Counted from the stretch's first letter, positions 39,906 through 53,372 are shown. The stretch: 64,000 nucleotides of DNA from Modestobacter sp. VKM Ac-2984 (GCF_026967985.1 NZ_JAPVBJ010000005.1:144564-208563); one strand, 5' to 3'. The notes: generated from the letters alone by a model not told the origin. A program made the numbers and translations.

Positions 39906-40886
39906 TCAGCCCGCGAACCACTCGACGTCGAGCTCGCGCAGCACGGTGGCCAGCGGGTTGGCGAACGTGACGCCACCCCCGGCGCTGCCGCCGGTGGTGG
40001 ACCCGGCGAACAGCAGCCCCAGCGGGGCGCGGTCCCGGCTGCGCCAGATCACCGACCCGCTGTCGCCGCCCGCGCTGAAGGCGCCGGTGAGGCCCTCGAT
40101 CTCGACCTGGTCGTCGAAGGTGTGCACGACGTCGTCGAACTGCACCCCGACGCCGTCCACCTCGACGGCGGTGATCCGTCCGTGGGTGTGGCCGGTCGTG
40201 CGCCCCACCTTCTCCACCAGTTCCTCGGGGTCGGTCTCGTCCGCGGCAGCGACCACGGCGGAGAGCGGGCCCCCGGGGTAGCCGGCGGGATCGACGGCCA
40301 TCCCCGGGTCCAGGGCGGCGACCGCGGCGTCGACGAGGTTCCCCGGCCGGCTCCGGAACCGGACGAAGGAGGTCAGCTCGCCGATCCGGTCGGTCTCGAG
40401 GCCGCCGTCGGCGACGCCTGGCTGGAGCACCGGGTCCCCCTCCGTGGCCGCGTCGCTGTTGGCCAGCACGTGGTTGTTGCTCACCACCAGCAGCTCGTCC
40501 CGGCCGGCGCGCCGGACGAACCCGCCGAGGGTCCCGGCGGTGACGTCCCGATGACTGATCGACGATCCTGGCCGCAACGGACGGCCGCGCCTGCGCAGCT
40601 CCTCGGAGGTGGGGGAGCTCAGTGGCCGGACCGGGCCGATGACCCGGACGTCGACCTCGTCCCGGGCGCCGGCGTCCAGCCCGGCGAGCACCACCTCGGC
40701 GTCGGCCGGCTCGATCAGCCGGATCGCCAGGTGCACCTGACCCCCGGTGACCGGGGTCAGGCCCAGGGCGACCCCGCTCCACCGACCAGGCCCGTCGACC
40801 GAGCTGGCGACGACGCTGGACGGCGGTACCTCGCTCAGCCGCTTGGACAACCGGGCCTTCAGTTCGCGGGCGTTGTCGGGGAGCAC
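39906..40886 (-). CDS. trypsin-like serine peptidase (chymotrypsin fold) without signal peptide
   Basis: 326 residues from GTG 40886 with a strong SD (GGAGGT, four bases before). A putative catalytic triad is visible: His139 in VVSNNHVLANSD, Asp186 in NLVDAAVAAL and Ser276 in SAGGDSGSVIW. The first ~90 residues form a separate module ending VRVIGPVRPL. There is no Sec signal peptide or membrane helix, so it is probably cytoplasmic, as for the bacterial relatives of plant NAL1-type proteases. Substrate unknown. A 641-bp gap separates its start from rpsL. Confidence 0.75.
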   Translation of the reverse strand: MLPDNARELKARLSKRLSEVPPSSVVASSVDGPGRWSGVALGLTPVTGGQVHLAIRLIEPADAEVVLAGLDAGARDEVDVRVIGPVRPLSSPTSEELRRRGRPLRPGSSISHRDVTAGTLGGFVRRAGRDELLVVSNNHVLANSDAATEGDPVLQPGVADGGLETDRIGELTSFVRFRSRPGNLVDAAVAALDPGMAVDPAGYPGGPLSAVVAAADETDPEELVEKVGRTTGHTHGRITAVEVDGVGVQFDDVVHTFDDQVEIEGLTGAFSAGGDSGSVIWRSRDRAPLGLLFAGSTTGGSAGGGVTFANPLATVLRELDVEWFAG

Positions 40887-41527
40887 GGCTACCTCCGGGC
40901 GGCAGGGGCACCGATGACCGGGTGCCGGATGGACTGGGTGCGGGACGTGAGCGGGTCAGCACCGACCGTAGGGCGGGAGTCCGACAGAAGCGACGCGGGA
41001 CGTGCCGCCCCACGGGTGTCGGTGCACCTGCCCGCCGCCGTCCGATTCGGGTACGTTGCCGGCACGACCCCTCGGGCAGCTGCGTGCCAGCGCCCGGGAA
41101 TGTGCCCGGTACGCCGCCAGTTGGTGCAGGACAGACCGGCTGACCCCGGTGCGCAGCCCACAAGTCGACCCGGCTTTGACCGGTCCGGCCGGGCCGGGTA
41201 CTGTGGTCAGCTGTGCCCAGGATGACTGGGCCTGCTCCCGTTCGCGGTGCACCTGGGTGTCCATCGGTCCTCGGATCGACCGGATGCTGGGGGCCACTCC
41301 CGTCACAGACGGGGCCCACTGCAAGGTGGTGTGGCCGGTGCCGAGTCGCGAGGGGCGATGAGTCCGGTTCGATCAACTGACCGGTTCTCGCGAAGGGCGA
41401 CACGCCCGAACGCGGGGGTCGGAGGGTGGGTCGCGGGCAGACTCGAAGGGCCGGGCGACCGGGCACACCACAGCAGTGCACCACATCCACAGCACGACCC
41501 AGCGCAGGCAGGAGATCCAGGCCACCC
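40887..41527. other. 641-bp gap: divergent control region and str-operon leader
   Basis: I see no convincing gene on either strand. It contains a consensus-like promoter at 41176-41204 and a ~315-nt leader before rpsL, with a small hairpin CCCAG-gatga-CTGGG at about 41217-41231. The part left of 41170 presumably holds the protease promoter, which I cannot place. Confidence 0.5.
41176..41204 (+). promoter_or_regulatory. candidate str-operon promoter: TTGACC-N17-TACTGT
   Basis: -35 TTGACC at 41176-41181, 17-bp spacer, -10 TACTGT at 41199-41204. It is the best promoter match in the window and is oriented towards rpsL. Confidence 0.7.
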
Positions 41528-41902
41528 ATGCCCACGATCCAGCAGCTGGTCCGCAAGGGCCGCGAGGACAAGGTCGAGAAGACCAAGACCCCGGCGTTGA
41601 AGGGATCCCCTCAGCGCCGCGGCGTGTGCACGCGCGTCTACACGACGACGCCGAAGAAGCCGAACTCGGCGCTGCGCAAGGTCGCTCGCGTCCGCCTCAC
41701 CAGTGGCGTCGAGGTGACCGCCTACATCCCGGGCGTCGGCCACAACCTGCAGGAGCACTCGATGGTGCTCGTGCGCGGCGGCCGGGTGAAGGACCTCCCC
41801 GGCGTCCGGTACAAGATCATTCGCGGATCGCTGGACACCCAGGGCGTCCGCGGCCGCAAGCAGGCTCGCAGCCGCTACGGCGCGAAGAAGGAGAAGAGCT
41901 AA
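41528..41902 (+). CDS. rpsL: 30S ribosomal protein S12
   Basis: 124 residues from ATG 41528. S12 sits at the decoding centre and controls fidelity. Lys43 (TPKKPNSA) and Lys88 ([12 protein letters not shown]), the positions altered in streptomycin resistance, are wild type, as is the following Asp89 that is often methylthiolated. The stop overlaps the rpsG start (TAATG). It is the first gene of the str operon. Confidence 0.98.
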   Translation: MPTIQQLVRKGREDKVEKTKTPALKGSPQRRGVCTRVYTTTPKKPNSALRKVARVRLTSGVEVTAYIPGVGHNLQEHSMVLVRGGRVKDLPGVRYKIIRGSLDTQGVRGRKQARSRYGAKKEKS

Positions 41903-42372
41903 TGCCGCGCAAGGGCCCCGCGCCGAAGCGTCCGCTCGTCGCCGACCCGGTGTACCAGTCCCAGCTGGTGACCCAGCTGGTGAACAAGGTGCTCGTCGAC
42001 GGCAAGCGCTCCATCGCCGAGGCGATCGTCTACGGCGCCCTCGAGGGCGTCCGGGCGAAGAACGACACCGACCCGGTCGTCACGCTCAAGCGTGCGCTGG
42101 ACAACGTGAAGCCCGCCCTCGAGGTGCGCAGCCGCCGCGTCGGTGGTGCCACCTACCAGGTGCCGATCGAGGTCCGCCCCTCCCGCAGCACCACCCTCGG
42201 CCTGCGCTGGCTCATCCAGTACAGCCGGGCGCGCCGCGAGAAGACGATGACCGAGCGCCTCATGAACGAGCTGCTGGACGCGAGCAACGGTCTCGGTGCC
42301 GCGGTCAAGCGCCGCGAGGACACGCACAAGATGGCCGAGTCGAACAAGGCCTTCGCGCACTACCGCTGGTGA
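41902..42372 (+). CDS. rpsG: 30S ribosomal protein S7
   Basis: 156 residues, the standard length. S7 initiates assembly of the 30S head and contacts the E-site tRNA. Visible: PRKGPAPKR at the start, [43 protein letters not shown] and [20 protein letters not shown] at the end. Its ATG shares one base with the rpsL stop, indicating tight coupling; 87 bp follow before fusA. Confidence 0.98.
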   Translation: MPRKGPAPKRPLVADPVYQSQLVTQLVNKVLVDGKRSIAEAIVYGALEGVRAKNDTDPVVTLKRALDNVKPALEVRSRRVGGATYQVPIEVRPSRSTTLGLRWLIQYSRARREKTMTERLMNELLDASNGLGAAVKRREDTHKMAESNKAFAHYRW

Positions 42373-42459
42373 CGACAGTCCCTCAGCAGCCGCTGCCCGC
42401 GGTGGACCCGGGCGACCCCCGGGCGCCGCGCACGGACGAGACAGAAGAGGAGTGACGTA

Positions 42460-44559
<2,100 letters not shown>

Positions 44560-44653
44560 CGGGACGGCGGGCCCGGGTACCCCGGGCCCGCCCCCCGAGC
44601 ACGGACCACCCCAGACACGAGCACGACTGCGAAGACACGGAGAGAGGATCCCA

Positions 44654-45847
<1,194 letters not shown>

Positions 45848-45851
45848 CACC

Positions 45852-45888
45852 CTGACGGGCGGCGGCCGGATCGGCCGCCGCCCGTCAG
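45852..45888 (+). terminator. terminator after tuf
   Basis: A perfect 17-bp stem (45852-45868 with 45872-45888) and a 3-nt GAT loop, 4 bp after the stop. A -10-like TACTTT at 45930-45935 downstream may start the S10 operon. Confidence 0.9.
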
Positions 45889-45966
45889 CCGGGTCGGGGA
45901 AACCGACCCAGGGTCAGCAGACCCACTTGTACTTTCACAACCGATCGGCAGGAGCGAAGACAACCG

Positions 45967-46272
45967 ATGGCGGGACAGAAGATCCGCATCCGGCTGAAGG
46001 CCTACGACCACGAGGCCATCGATGCCTCGGCTCGGCGCATCGTGGACACGGTGACGAAGACCGGAGCGCGCGTCGTCGGCCCAGTGCCGCTGCCGACGGA
46101 GAAGAACGTGTACTGCGTCATCCGCTCGCCGCACAAGTACAAGGACTCGCGCGAGCACTTCGAGATGCGTACGCACAAGCGGCTCATCGACATCCTCGAC
46201 CCGACGCCGAAGACGGTCGACGCGCTGATGCGCATCGACCTGCCGGCCTCGGTCGACGTCAACATCCAGTAA
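45967..46272 (+). CDS. rpsJ: 30S ribosomal protein S10
   Basis: 101 residues, first gene of the S10 operon. It assembles in the 30S head and, as NusE, joins NusB/NusG in antitermination. Visible: [75 protein letters not shown] precedes the ATG. A small 7-bp hairpin (GGGTCGG/CCGACCC) lies 50-70 bp upstream. Confidence 0.98.
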   Translation: MAGQKIRIRLKAYDHEAIDASARRIVDTVTKTGARVVGPVPLPTEKNVYCVIRSPHKYKDSREHFEMRTHKRLIDILDPTPKTVDALMRIDLPASVDVNIQ

Positions 46273-46286
46273 GGGCTGTCCCAGAC

Positions 46287-46952
46287 ATGGCGAGCACATT
46301 CCGTGGTCTCCTCGGCGAGAAGCTGGGGATGACCCAGGTCTTCGACGAGAACAACCGCATCGTGCCGGTGACCGTCATCAAGGCGGGCCCGTGCGTGGTC
46401 ACCCAGGTGCGCACTCCCGAGAAGGACGGCTACTCGGCCGTCCAGCTCGGCTTCGGTGCGATCGACCCCCGCAAGGTGAACAAGCCCGAGGGCGGGCACT
46501 TCGCCAAGGCCGGGGTCACGCCCCGCCGGCACCTGGTCGAGCTGCGCACCGAGGACGCCGCTGACTACACGGTCGGTCAGGAGCTGACCGCCGAGGTCTT
46601 CTCCGACGTGGCCAAGGTCGACGTCATCGGCACCAGCAAGGGCAAGGGCACCGCCGGCGTCATGAAGCGTCACGGCTTCAAGGGCCTCGGCGCGGGTCAC
46701 GGCACCCACCGCAAGCACCGCGCCCCAGGCTCGATCGGCGGGGCCTCCACCCCGGGTCGCGTCTTCAAGGGCGTGCGCATGGCCGGACGCATGGGCGCGG
46801 TCACCACGACCACGCTGTCGCTGAAGGTCCACCAGGTCGACACGGAGAAGGGCCTGGTGCTCATCAAGGGCGCCGTTCCCGGTCCGCGCGGCGGGCTGCT
46901 GCTCGTCCGTTCCGCGGTCAAGGGTGGCCCCGTAGGGAGTGACGCGAAGTGA
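46287..46952 (+). CDS. rplC: 50S ribosomal protein L3
   Basis: 221 residues from ATG 46287. L3 nucleates 50S assembly and reaches towards the peptidyl transferase centre. Visible: [32 protein letters not shown], the glycine-rich loop [34 protein letters not shown] and [14 protein letters not shown]. The stop overlaps the rplD start (GTGA). Confidence 0.98.
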   Translation: MASTFRGLLGEKLGMTQVFDENNRIVPVTVIKAGPCVVTQVRTPEKDGYSAVQLGFGAIDPRKVNKPEGGHFAKAGVTPRRHLVELRTEDAADYTVGQELTAEVFSDVAKVDVIGTSKGKGTAGVMKRHGFKGLGAGHGTHRKHRAPGSIGGASTPGRVFKGVRMAGRMGAVTTTTLSLKVHQVDTEKGLVLIKGAVPGPRGGLLLVRSAVKGGPVGSDAK

Positions 46953-47737
46953 CCACATCGACATCCGCTGGCGTGACCGACACCCGGTCCGACCGGCAGG
47001 TCGACGTCCGGACGCCGGCGGGGGAGACCTCCGGCAGCGTCACGCTGCCCGGCGAGCTCTTCGACGCCCCGGCCAACGTCTCGCTGCTGCACCAGGTCGT
47101 CGTGGCCCAGCTGGCCGCGGCCCGCCAGGGCACGCACTCGACCAAGACGCGCGCCCAGGTCAGCGGCACCGGCGCCAAGCCGTACCGCCAGAAGGGCACC
47201 GGTCGTGCCCGTCAGGGTTCGCTGCGCTCGCCGCAGTTCACCGGCGGTGGCATCTCGCACGGCCCGCAGCCGCGCAACTACGAGCAGAAGACGCCCAAGA
47301 AGATGAAGGCCGCCGCCCTGCGCGGTGCCCTCTCCGACCGGGCTCGGGACGGCCGCGTGCACGTCGTCTCGGCGTTCGTCGAGGGGGACGCCCCCTCGAC
47401 GAAGGCCGCGCTGAAGGTCCTGGACGCGATCAGCACCGCCAAGCGCGTGCTGGTCGTCCTCGACCGGGACGACGTCCTCAACTGGGTGAGCCTGCGCAAC
47501 GTGCCGCGGGTCCACCTGATCGAGGCCGGTCAGCTCAACACCTACGACGTGCTGGTGTCCGACGAGGTCGTCTTCACCGAGACCGCGCTGGACGAGTACG
47601 TCACCGGCCCGGCCCGCGGCGGCAAGGGCGCGGCCTCCTCGGCCGAGCTCCCCGACCTGGAGACGCACGAGATCGACGGCGACGTGCCCTCGATCGCGCC
47701 GGCCACCACGACCGACACGACCGAGGAGAAGGCATGA
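46949..47737 (+). CDS. rplD: 50S ribosomal protein L4
   Basis: 262 residues from GTG 46949. L4 lines the exit tunnel and represses the S10 operon in some bacteria. Core motifs: [59 protein letters not shown] and [26 protein letters not shown]. It has an N-terminal extension of ~30 residues and an acidic C-terminal tail of ~30 residues that are not part of the E. coli protein. It overlaps rplC upstream and rplW downstream (ATGA). Confidence 0.98.
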   Translation: MTTSTSAGVTDTRSDRQVDVRTPAGETSGSVTLPGELFDAPANVSLLHQVVVAQLAAARQGTHSTKTRAQVSGTGAKPYRQKGTGRARQGSLRSPQFTGGGISHGPQPRNYEQKTPKKMKAAALRGALSDRARDGRVHVVSAFVEGDAPSTKAALKVLDAISTAKRVLVVLDRDDVLNWVSLRNVPRVHLIEAGQLNTYDVLVSDEVVFTETALDEYVTGPARGGKGAASSAELPDLETHEIDGDVPSIAPATTTDTTEEKA

Positions 47738-48036
47738 GCGTCCGCGACCCCCGGGACGTGCTGCTGTCCCCGGTCATCTCGGAGAAGAGCTACGGGCTCC
47801 TGGACGAGAACAAGTACACGTTCATCGTCCGGCCCGACGCGAACAAGACCCAGATCAAGATCGCTGTGCAGCAGGTCTTCAACGTGAAGGTCCTCGCCGT
47901 CAACACGATCAACCGCCAGGGGAAGAGGAAGCGCTCCAAGGGCGCTGTGATGGGGAAGCGCAAGGACACCAAGCGCGCCATCGTCTCCGTTGCCCCCGGT
48001 GACCGCATCGAGCTCTTCGGTGGACCCGGCGCCTGA
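47734..48036 (+). CDS. rplW: 50S ribosomal protein L23
   Basis: 100 residues from ATG 47734, overlapping rplD. L23 sits at the tunnel exit and docks trigger factor and SRP. Visible: [46 protein letters not shown] followed by the basic loop [25 protein letters not shown] 54-bp gap leads to rplB. Confidence 0.98.
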   Translation: MSVRDPRDVLLSPVISEKSYGLLDENKYTFIVRPDANKTQIKIAVQQVFNVKVLAVNTINRQGKRKRSKGAVMGKRKDTKRAIVSVAPGDRIELFGGPGA

Positions 48037-48090
48037 GCGCCGGTGACCACCGATCGGACCAGAGAGAACAGACAGGGACTCTGAGGAACC

Positions 48091-48924
48091 ATGGCCATCC
48101 GTAAGTACAAGCCGACGACGCCGGGCCGCCGCGGCTCGTCCGTCGCCGACTTCGCCGAGGTCACCCGCGACCATCCCGAGAAGTCGCTGGTCCGACCGCT
48201 GCACGGTCGTGGCGGGCGCAACGTCCACGGGCGTGTGACTGCTCGTCACCAGGGCGGTGGGCACAAGCGGGCCTACCGTCTCATCGACTTCCGCCGGGCC
48301 GACAAGGACGGTGTGCCGGCCAAGGTCGCGCACATCGAGTACGACCCGAACCGCACCTCGCGCATCGCGCTGCTGCACTTCGCCGACGGGGAGAAGCGCT
48401 ACATCATCGCCCCGGCGAAGCTGAAGCAGGGCGACACGGTCGAGTGCGGCCCGGCGGCCGACATCAAGCCGGGCAACAACCTGCCGCTGCGCAACATCCC
48501 GGTCGGCACGGTCATCCACGCCATCGAGCTGCGGCCCGGTGGCGGGGCGAAGATCGCGCGCTCGGCCGGCACGAGCGTCCAGCTGGTCGCCCGTGAGGGT
48601 CGTTTCGCCCAGCTGCGGATGCCCTCGGGCGAGATCCGCAACGTCGACGTCCGCTGCCGCGCCACCATCGGTGAGGTCGGCAACGCCGAGCAGTCGAACA
48701 TCAACTGGGGCAAGGCCGGCCGGATGCGGTGGAAGGGCAAGCGCCCGACCGTCCGCGGTGTCGCCATGAACCCGGTGGACCACCCGCACGGTGGTGGTGA
48801 GGGCAAGACGTCCGGTGGCCGGCACCCGGTCAACCCGAAGGGCAAGCCGGAGGGCCGTACGCGCAAGCGCAAGGCCAGTGATGCCCTGATCGTGCGCCGC
48901 CGGCGCACGAACAAGAAGCGCTGA
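48091..48924 (+). CDS. rplB: 50S ribosomal protein L2
   Basis: 277 residues. L2 is required for subunit joining and peptidyl transfer. Visible: [48 protein letters not shown], and the C-terminal [38 protein letters not shown] with the functionally important His in the HPHGGG loop. Full length. Confidence 0.98.
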   Translation: MAIRKYKPTTPGRRGSSVADFAEVTRDHPEKSLVRPLHGRGGRNVHGRVTARHQGGGHKRAYRLIDFRRADKDGVPAKVAHIEYDPNRTSRIALLHFADGEKRYIIAPAKLKQGDTVECGPAADIKPGNNLPLRNIPVGTVIHAIELRPGGGAKIARSAGTSVQLVAREGRFAQLRMPSGEIRNVDVRCRATIGEVGNAEQSNINWGKAGRMRWKGKRPTVRGVAMNPVDHPHGGGEGKTSGGRHPVNPKGKPEGRTRKRKASDALIVRRRRTNKKR

Positions 48925-48947
48925 GCGGGTAGAGGAGTCCGACAGAC

Positions 48948-49229
48948 ATGCCACGCAGCCTCAAGAAGGGCCCGTTCGTCGACGACCACCTGCTCGCCAA
49001 GGTGGACGTCCAGAACGACAAGGGCACCAAGAACGTCATCCGCACCTGGTCGCGGCGTTCGACGATCATCCCCGACATGCTCGGGCACACGATCGCCGTG
49101 CACGACGGCCGCAAGCACGTCCCGGTGTTCGTCACCGAGGCGATGGTCGGGCACAAGCTCGGCGAGTTCGCGCCCACGCGCACCTTCCGTGGGCACGTCA
49201 AGGACGACCGCCGGTCGCGGCGCGGCTGA
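48948..49229 (+). CDS. rpsS: 30S ribosomal protein S19
   Basis: 93 residues, standard length. S19 pairs with S13 in the 30S head. Visible: [68 protein letters not shown]. It is in the conserved rplB-rpsS-rplV order and lies 28 bp before rplV. Confidence 0.98.
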   Translation: MPRSLKKGPFVDDHLLAKVDVQNDKGTKNVIRTWSRRSTIIPDMLGHTIAVHDGRKHVPVFVTEAMVGHKLGEFAPTRTFRGHVKDDRRSRRG

Positions 49230-49257
49230 GCGACGACCAGGTAGAGAAGAGACCCAG

Positions 49258-49725
49258 ATGACTTCCCAGTTGGGACAGGAGACGCCGGTCGCCCGGGCCA
49301 CGGCCCGGTTCGTCAGCGTCACCCCGATGAAGGCCCGCCGGGTGGTGGACATGATCCGCTACCTGCCGACCGACGAGGCCCTGGCACTGCTGCGCTTCAC
49401 GCCGCAGACCGCCAGTGAGCCGGTGGCCAAGGTCGTCGCCAGCGCGGTCGCCAACGCCGAGCACAACCTGCAGTTGGACCCCGCAGCGCTGGTCGTCAGC
49501 GCCGCGTTCGTCGACGAGGGCCCCACGCTCAAGCGGATCCGTCCGCGCGCCCAGGGCCGGGCGTTCCGCATCAACAAGCGGACCAGCCACATCACCGTCG
49601 AGGTGGCCGAGGTGAGCTCGAGCGCTGAGCTGGCCCTGCGGTCGCGCAAGGCACGTCGGGAGACCGGGCAGTCTGGCCCGGCCACTCAGCAGCAGAAGAG
49701 CAACACGAGGGGAGGGACCCGCTAG
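49258..49725 (+). CDS. rplV: 50S ribosomal protein L22
   Basis: 155 residues from ATG 49258. L22 lines the exit tunnel with its long hairpin. Visible: [79 protein letters not shown]. The final ~35 residues are a Ser/Gln/Arg-rich tail beyond the family core. The stop overlaps the rpsC GTG (TAGTG). Confidence 0.97.
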   Translation: MTSQLGQETPVARATARFVSVTPMKARRVVDMIRYLPTDEALALLRFTPQTASEPVAKVVASAVANAEHNLQLDPAALVVSAAFVDEGPTLKRIRPRAQGRAFRINKRTSHITVEVAEVSSSAELALRSRKARRETGQSGPATQQQKSNTRGGTR

Positions 49726-50654
49726 TGGGTCAGAAGGTCAACCCGCACGGGTTCCGGCTCGGCATCACCACCGACTACAAGTCCCGGTGGTACGCGGACA
49801 AGCTGTACGCGGACTACGTCAAGGAAGACGTGGCCATCCGGAAGCTCATGGGCAAGGGCATGGAGCGCGCCGGGATCTCGAAGGTGGAGATCGAGCGCAC
49901 CCGTGACCGGGTCCGAGTGGACATCCACACCGCCCGGCCGGGCATCGTCATCGGCCGTCGCGGCGCGGAGGCAGACCGCATCCGCGGCGAGCTCGAGAAG
50001 CTCACCGGCAAGCAGGTCCAGCTGAACATCCTCGAGGTGAAGAACCCCGAGTCCGATGCGCAGCTGGTCGCCCAGGGTGTCGCCGAGCAGCTGTCCAGCC
50101 GCGTGAGCTTCCGTCGCGCCATGCGCAAGGCGATGCAGTCGGCGCAGCGCAGCCCGCAGGTCAAGGGCATCCGGGTGCAGTGCTCCGGTCGCCTCGGCGG
50201 CACGGAGATGAGCCGCTCGGAGTTCTACCGCGAGGGTCGCGTCCCGCTGCACACGCTGCGCGCGAACATCGACTACGGCATCTACGAGGCCCGCACGACC
50301 TTCGGCCGCATCGGCGTGAAGGTCTGGATCTACAAGGGCGACGCCAGCGGCTCGCGCGCCGAGCGGGAGGCCCTCGAGGCCCTCGCCCAGCGTCAGCAGC
50401 GCCGTGAGCGGGCCCAGCGTCCCCAGCGTCGGTCCGGCTCGTCCGGCACCACCGCCGGGGGCACCGAGGCCGGCCGTGCAGCGGCCGACGCCCCGGTCTC
50501 CACCGAGCAGCCGTCCGAGGCTCCCGTCGAGGCCACCAGTGCCGTCGCCGTCGCCTCGGGTGAGGCTGCTCCCGCACAGAGCATCGGCGAGGCTGCCGGT
50601 GCTGAGGGCACCGCGGCTGCGAAGGCCGCCGGCGCCGAGAACACGGAGGGCTGA
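49725..50654 (+). CDS. rpsC: 30S ribosomal protein S3, with long C-terminal tail
   Basis: 309 residues from GTG 49725. S3 lines the mRNA entry channel and has helicase-assisting basic residues. Core: [27 protein letters not shown] domain [38 protein letters not shown], and [31 protein letters not shown]. After about residue 215 the protein continues with ~95 residues rich in Ala, Glu, Ser and Thr, which E. coli S3 (233 residues) lacks; similar tails occur in other actinobacteria. Confidence 0.97.
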   Translation: MGQKVNPHGFRLGITTDYKSRWYADKLYADYVKEDVAIRKLMGKGMERAGISKVEIERTRDRVRVDIHTARPGIVIGRRGAEADRIRGELEKLTGKQVQLNILEVKNPESDAQLVAQGVAEQLSSRVSFRRAMRKAMQSAQRSPQVKGIRVQCSGRLGGTEMSRSEFYREGRVPLHTLRANIDYGIYEARTTFGRIGVKVWIYKGDASGSRAEREALEALAQRQQRRERAQRPQRRSGSSGTTAGGTEAGRAAADAPVSTEQPSEAPVEATSAVAVASGEAAPAQSIGEAAGAEGTAAAKAAGAENTEG

Positions 50655-50657
50655 CCA

Positions 50658-51074
50658 GTGCTCATCCCGCGTCGGGTCAAGCACCGCAAGCAGCACCACC
50701 CGGACCGCACCGGGCGGGCCAAGGGCGGCACCGCGATCAACTTCGGTGACTTCGCGATCCAGGCTCTTGAGCCTGCCTACGTGACGAACCGGCAGATCGA
50801 GTCCGCTCGTATCGCCATGACCCGTCACATCAAGCGTGGCGGCAAGGTGTGGATCTCGATCTACCCCGACCGTCCGCTGACCAAGAAGCCGGCCGAGACC
50901 CGCATGGGTTCCGGCAAGGGCTCGCCCGAGTGGTGGGTGGCGAACGTCAAGCCGGGTCGGATCATGTTCGAGCTGTCGGGTGTCGCCGAGCCGGTGGCCC
51001 GCGAGGCCATGCGCCGCGCGATCCACAAGCTCCCCATGAAGTGCCGCTTCATCACTCGCGAAGGAGAGGTGTGA
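50658..51074 (+). CDS. rplP: 50S ribosomal protein L16
   Basis: 138 residues from GTG 50658. L16 organises the A-site region of the 50S subunit. Visible: [66 protein letters not shown] and [24 protein letters not shown]. The stop overlaps the rpmC start (TGATG). Confidence 0.98.
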   Translation: MLIPRRVKHRKQHHPDRTGRAKGGTAINFGDFAIQALEPAYVTNRQIESARIAMTRHIKRGGKVWISIYPDRPLTKKPAETRMGSGKGSPEWWVANVKPGRIMFELSGVAEPVAREAMRRAIHKLPMKCRFITREGEV

Positions 51075-51307
51075 TGGCCGCCGGCCTCACTGCGCCTGAG
51101 CTGCGCGAGCTGTCCGCCGACGAGCTGGCCACCCGGCTGCGCGAGTCGCGCGAAGAGCTGTTCAACCTGCGGTTCCAGGTGGCCACCGGCCAGCTGGACA
51201 ACAACCGGCGACTGCAGACCGTCCGCCGCGACATCGCCCGGATCTACACGATCATGCGCGAGCGCGAGCTGGGTCTCTCGGTCGCCCCGAACGAGGGTGT
51301 CGCATGA
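51074..51307 (+). CDS. rpmC: 50S ribosomal protein L29
   Basis: 77 residues from ATG 51074. L29 is a two-helix protein next to L23 at the tunnel exit. Visible: [59 protein letters not shown]. It overlaps rplP upstream and rpsQ downstream (ATGA), typical of tight translational coupling. Confidence 0.97.
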   Translation: MAAGLTAPELRELSADELATRLRESREELFNLRFQVATGQLDNNRRLQTVRRDIARIYTIMRERELGLSVAPNEGVA

Positions 51308-51609
51308 GCGAGGTCACGAACACCAGCACCGAGACCTCGACCGGGCCCGGCCTGGCCGGGCGTGGCTACCGCAAGGTCCGCGAGGGCCTGGTCGTCAGCG
51401 ACAAGATGGACAAGACCATCGTCGTCGAGGTCGAGGACCGTGTGAAGCACGGGCTCTACGGCAAGGTCCTGCGCCGCACCAGCAAGCTGAAGGCGCACGA
51501 CGAGCAGAACACCGCCGGCATCGGCGACCGGGTGCAGATCATGGAGACGCGCCCCACCTCCGCCACCAAGCGGTGGCGTCTGGTGACGGTCGTGGAGAAG
51601 GCCAAGTAA
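51304..51609 (+). CDS. rpsQ: 30S ribosomal protein S17
   Basis: 101 residues from ATG 51304. S17 is a primary 16S rRNA binder. Visible: [79 protein letters not shown]. It is the last gene of the S10 operon; a 200-bp gap with two strong hairpins follows before rplN. Confidence 0.98.
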   Translation: MSEVTNTSTETSTGPGLAGRGYRKVREGLVVSDKMDKTIVVEVEDRVKHGLYGKVLRRTSKLKAHDEQNTAGIGDRVQIMETRPTSATKRWRLVTVVEKAK

Positions 51610-51662
51610 GAAGTCGACAGCCGGCCCCTCGGGGCCGGTGAGCAGGGAGTACCCTGGACGAC

Positions 51663-51740
51663 TGGCGCGCTCTTCGGAGCGCGCCACATCCCGGGACCCG
51701 TGCACGGACGCACCGGCGGCGATCGCTGCCGGTGCGTCCG
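51663..51740 (+). terminator. two hairpins between rpsQ and rplN (S10/spc boundary)
   Basis: Hairpin A is a 10-bp stem capped by a TTCG loop (51663-51686). Hairpin B has 13 perfect pairs (51705-51717 with 51728-51740), extendable inwards by three pairs. A -10-like TACCCT (51650-51655) lies just upstream. Confidence 0.6.
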
Positions 51741-51809
51741 CACGTGGGTACCGGACAGCCGGTTCACCGATCCGGTCCGGCTGTCACCACTCAGATTCAG
51801 GAGCAGGAA

Positions 51810-52178
51810 GTGATCCAGCAGGAGTCGCGGCTCAGGGTCGCCGACAACACCGGGGCCAAGGAGATCTTGTGCATCCGCGTGCTCGGTGGCTCGGGGCGTC
51901 GCTACGCGGGCATCGGTGACGTCATCGTCGCCACCGTCAAGGACGCGCTGCCGGGCGCAGGCGTCAAGAAGGGCGATGTGGTCAAGGCCGTCATCGTCCG
52001 CACGGTCAAGGAGCGCCGTCGTCCGGACGGTTCCTACATCCGCTTCGACGAGAACGCCGCGGTGATCATCCGCGACAGCGGCGACCCGCGCGGTACGCGC
52101 ATCTTCGGCCCGGTGGGCCGGGAACTGCGCGACAAGCGCTTCATGCGGATCATCTCGCTCGCTCCGGAGGTGTTGTGA
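51810..52178 (+). CDS. rplN: 50S ribosomal protein L14
   Basis: 122 residues from GTG 51810 with SD CAGGAG. L14 lies at the subunit interface beside L19 and is the binding site of RsfS. Visible: [48 protein letters not shown] and [30 protein letters not shown]. It is the first gene of the spc cluster; the stop overlaps the rplX GTG. Confidence 0.98.
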   Translation: MIQQESRLRVADNTGAKEILCIRVLGGSGRRYAGIGDVIVATVKDALPGAGVKKGDVVKAVIVRTVKERRRPDGSYIRFDENAAVIIRDSGDPRGTRIFGPVGRELRDKRFMRIISLAPEVL

Positions 52179-52528
52179 TCATGGCTCAGCCGACGAGCGG
52201 GAAGACCCCGTCGATGAAGGTCAAGAAGGGCGACTCCGTCGTCGTCCTGGCCGGCAAGGACAAGGGTGCCAAGGGCCGCGTCATCGCGGCGTTCCCCCGG
52301 ACCCAGAAGGTCCTGGTGGAGGGCATCGGCCGGGTGAAGAAGCACACCCGGATCAGCACCACCCAGCGCGGTGCCCAGCAGGGCGGGATCGTCACGCAGG
52401 AGGCCGCCATCCACGTGAGCAACGTGATGGTGATCGACTCCGAGGACAAGCCGACCCGGGTCGGTTACCGCAAGGACGAGGAAGGCCGCAACATCCGGGT
52501 CTCGCGGCGCACCGGTAAGGACCTCTGA
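52175..52528 (+). CDS. rplX: 50S ribosomal protein L24
   Basis: 117 residues if started at GTG 52175, which overlaps the rplN stop (GTGA) with GGAGG a few bases upstream; ATG 52181 would remove two residues. L24 starts 50S assembly. The KOW-type core [46 protein letters not shown] is clear, preceded by ~13 extra residues. Confidence 0.96.
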   Translation: MIMAQPTSGKTPSMKVKKGDSVVVLAGKDKGAKGRVIAAFPRTQKVLVEGIGRVKKHTRISTTQRGAQQGGIVTQEAAIHVSNVMVIDSEDKPTRVGYRKDEEGRNIRVSRRTGKDL

Positions 52529-52533
52529 ACACC

Positions 52534-53118
52534 ATGAGCGCACCCACCCGTGAGCTGCCCCGCATGCTGGCCCGGTACCGCGAGGAGATCGCACCGGCCC
52601 TGCAGTCCGAATTCGGCTACCCCAACGTCATGCAGATCCCCGGTCTCGTGAAGATCGTGGTCAACATGGGCGTCGGCGAGGCCACCCGTGACGCCAAGCT
52701 GATGGACGGCGCGGTCCGCGACCTCACCGCCATCACCGGCCAGAAGCCCGCCGTCGTGCGGGCCCGCAAGTCGATCGCGCAGTTCAAGCTGCGCGAGGGC
52801 ATGCCGATCGGCGCGAAGGTCACCCTCCGCGGTGACCGCATGTGGGAGTTCCTGGACCGGCTGCTGTCGCTGGCCCTGCCCCGCATCCGCGACTTCCGCG
52901 GCCTGAACCCCAAGCAGTTCGACGGCCACGGCAACTACACCTTCGGTCTGACCGAGCAGTCGATGTTCCGTGAGATCGACGTCGACAAGATCGACCGGCC
53001 CCGGGGCATGGACATCACCCTGGTGACCACCGCCACCACCGACGAGGAGGGCCGGGAGCTGCTGTCGCGGCTCGGGTTCCCCTTCGCCGGCCAGACCGTC
53101 GTGAACACCACCCGCTGA
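52534..53118 (+). CDS. rplE: 50S ribosomal protein L5
   Basis: 194 residues. L5 binds 5S rRNA and contacts the P-site tRNA. Visible: [102 protein letters not shown] and [20 protein letters not shown]. It follows rplX by 5 bp and precedes the zinc-type S14. Confidence 0.98.
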   Translation: MSAPTRELPRMLARYREEIAPALQSEFGYPNVMQIPGLVKIVVNMGVGEATRDAKLMDGAVRDLTAITGQKPAVVRARKSIAQFKLREGMPIGAKVTLRGDRMWEFLDRLLSLALPRIRDFRGLNPKQFDGHGNYTFGLTEQSMFREIDVDKIDRPRGMDITLVTTATTDEEGRELLSRLGFPFAGQTVVNTTR

Positions 53119-53150
53119 CGCGGTCTGCGTAGAAGGTAGGAGACCAAGAG

Positions 53151-53336
53151 ATGGCCAAGAAGGCCCTTGTCAACAAGGCGGCTCGCACGCCGAAGTTCGC
53201 CGTCCGCGGCTACACCCGCTGCCAGCGGTGCGGTCGGCCGCACGCGGTCTTCCGCAAGTTCGGCCTGTGCCGGATCTGCCTGCGGGAGATGGCCCACGCC
53301 GGCGAGCTGCCCGGCGTGACCAAGTCCAGCTGGTAA
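53151..53336 (+). CDS. rpsZ: 30S ribosomal protein S14, zinc-binding type Z
   Basis: 61 residues. It is the short S14 form with a zinc ribbon: C24, C27 (TRCQRC), C40 and C43 (GLCRIC). It ends in the conserved [11 protein letters not shown]. This form is used under zinc sufficiency in organisms that also keep a zinc-free S14; no such paralogue is in the window. It has an SD-like AGGTAGGAG upstream, and a GC-rich hairpin follows 12 bp after the stop. Confidence 0.97.
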   Translation: MAKKALVNKAARTPKFAVRGYTRCQRCGRPHAVFRKFGLCRICLREMAHAGELPGVTKSSW

Positions 53337-53348
53337 CAGACGCAGTAC

Positions 53349-53372
53349 GGCCCGCCCCGCACGGGGCGGGCC
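53349..53372 (+). terminator. hairpin between rpsZ and rpsH
   Basis: A 10-bp stem GGCCCGCCCC/GGGGCGGGCC with a short GCAC loop, in the 133-bp gap between S14 and S8. It may be a processing or attenuation site within the spc operon. Confidence 0.5.

Noticed and set aside
41528-41902. Possible streptomycin-resistance changes in rpsL
   Set aside because: Lys43 and Lys88 are both wild type.
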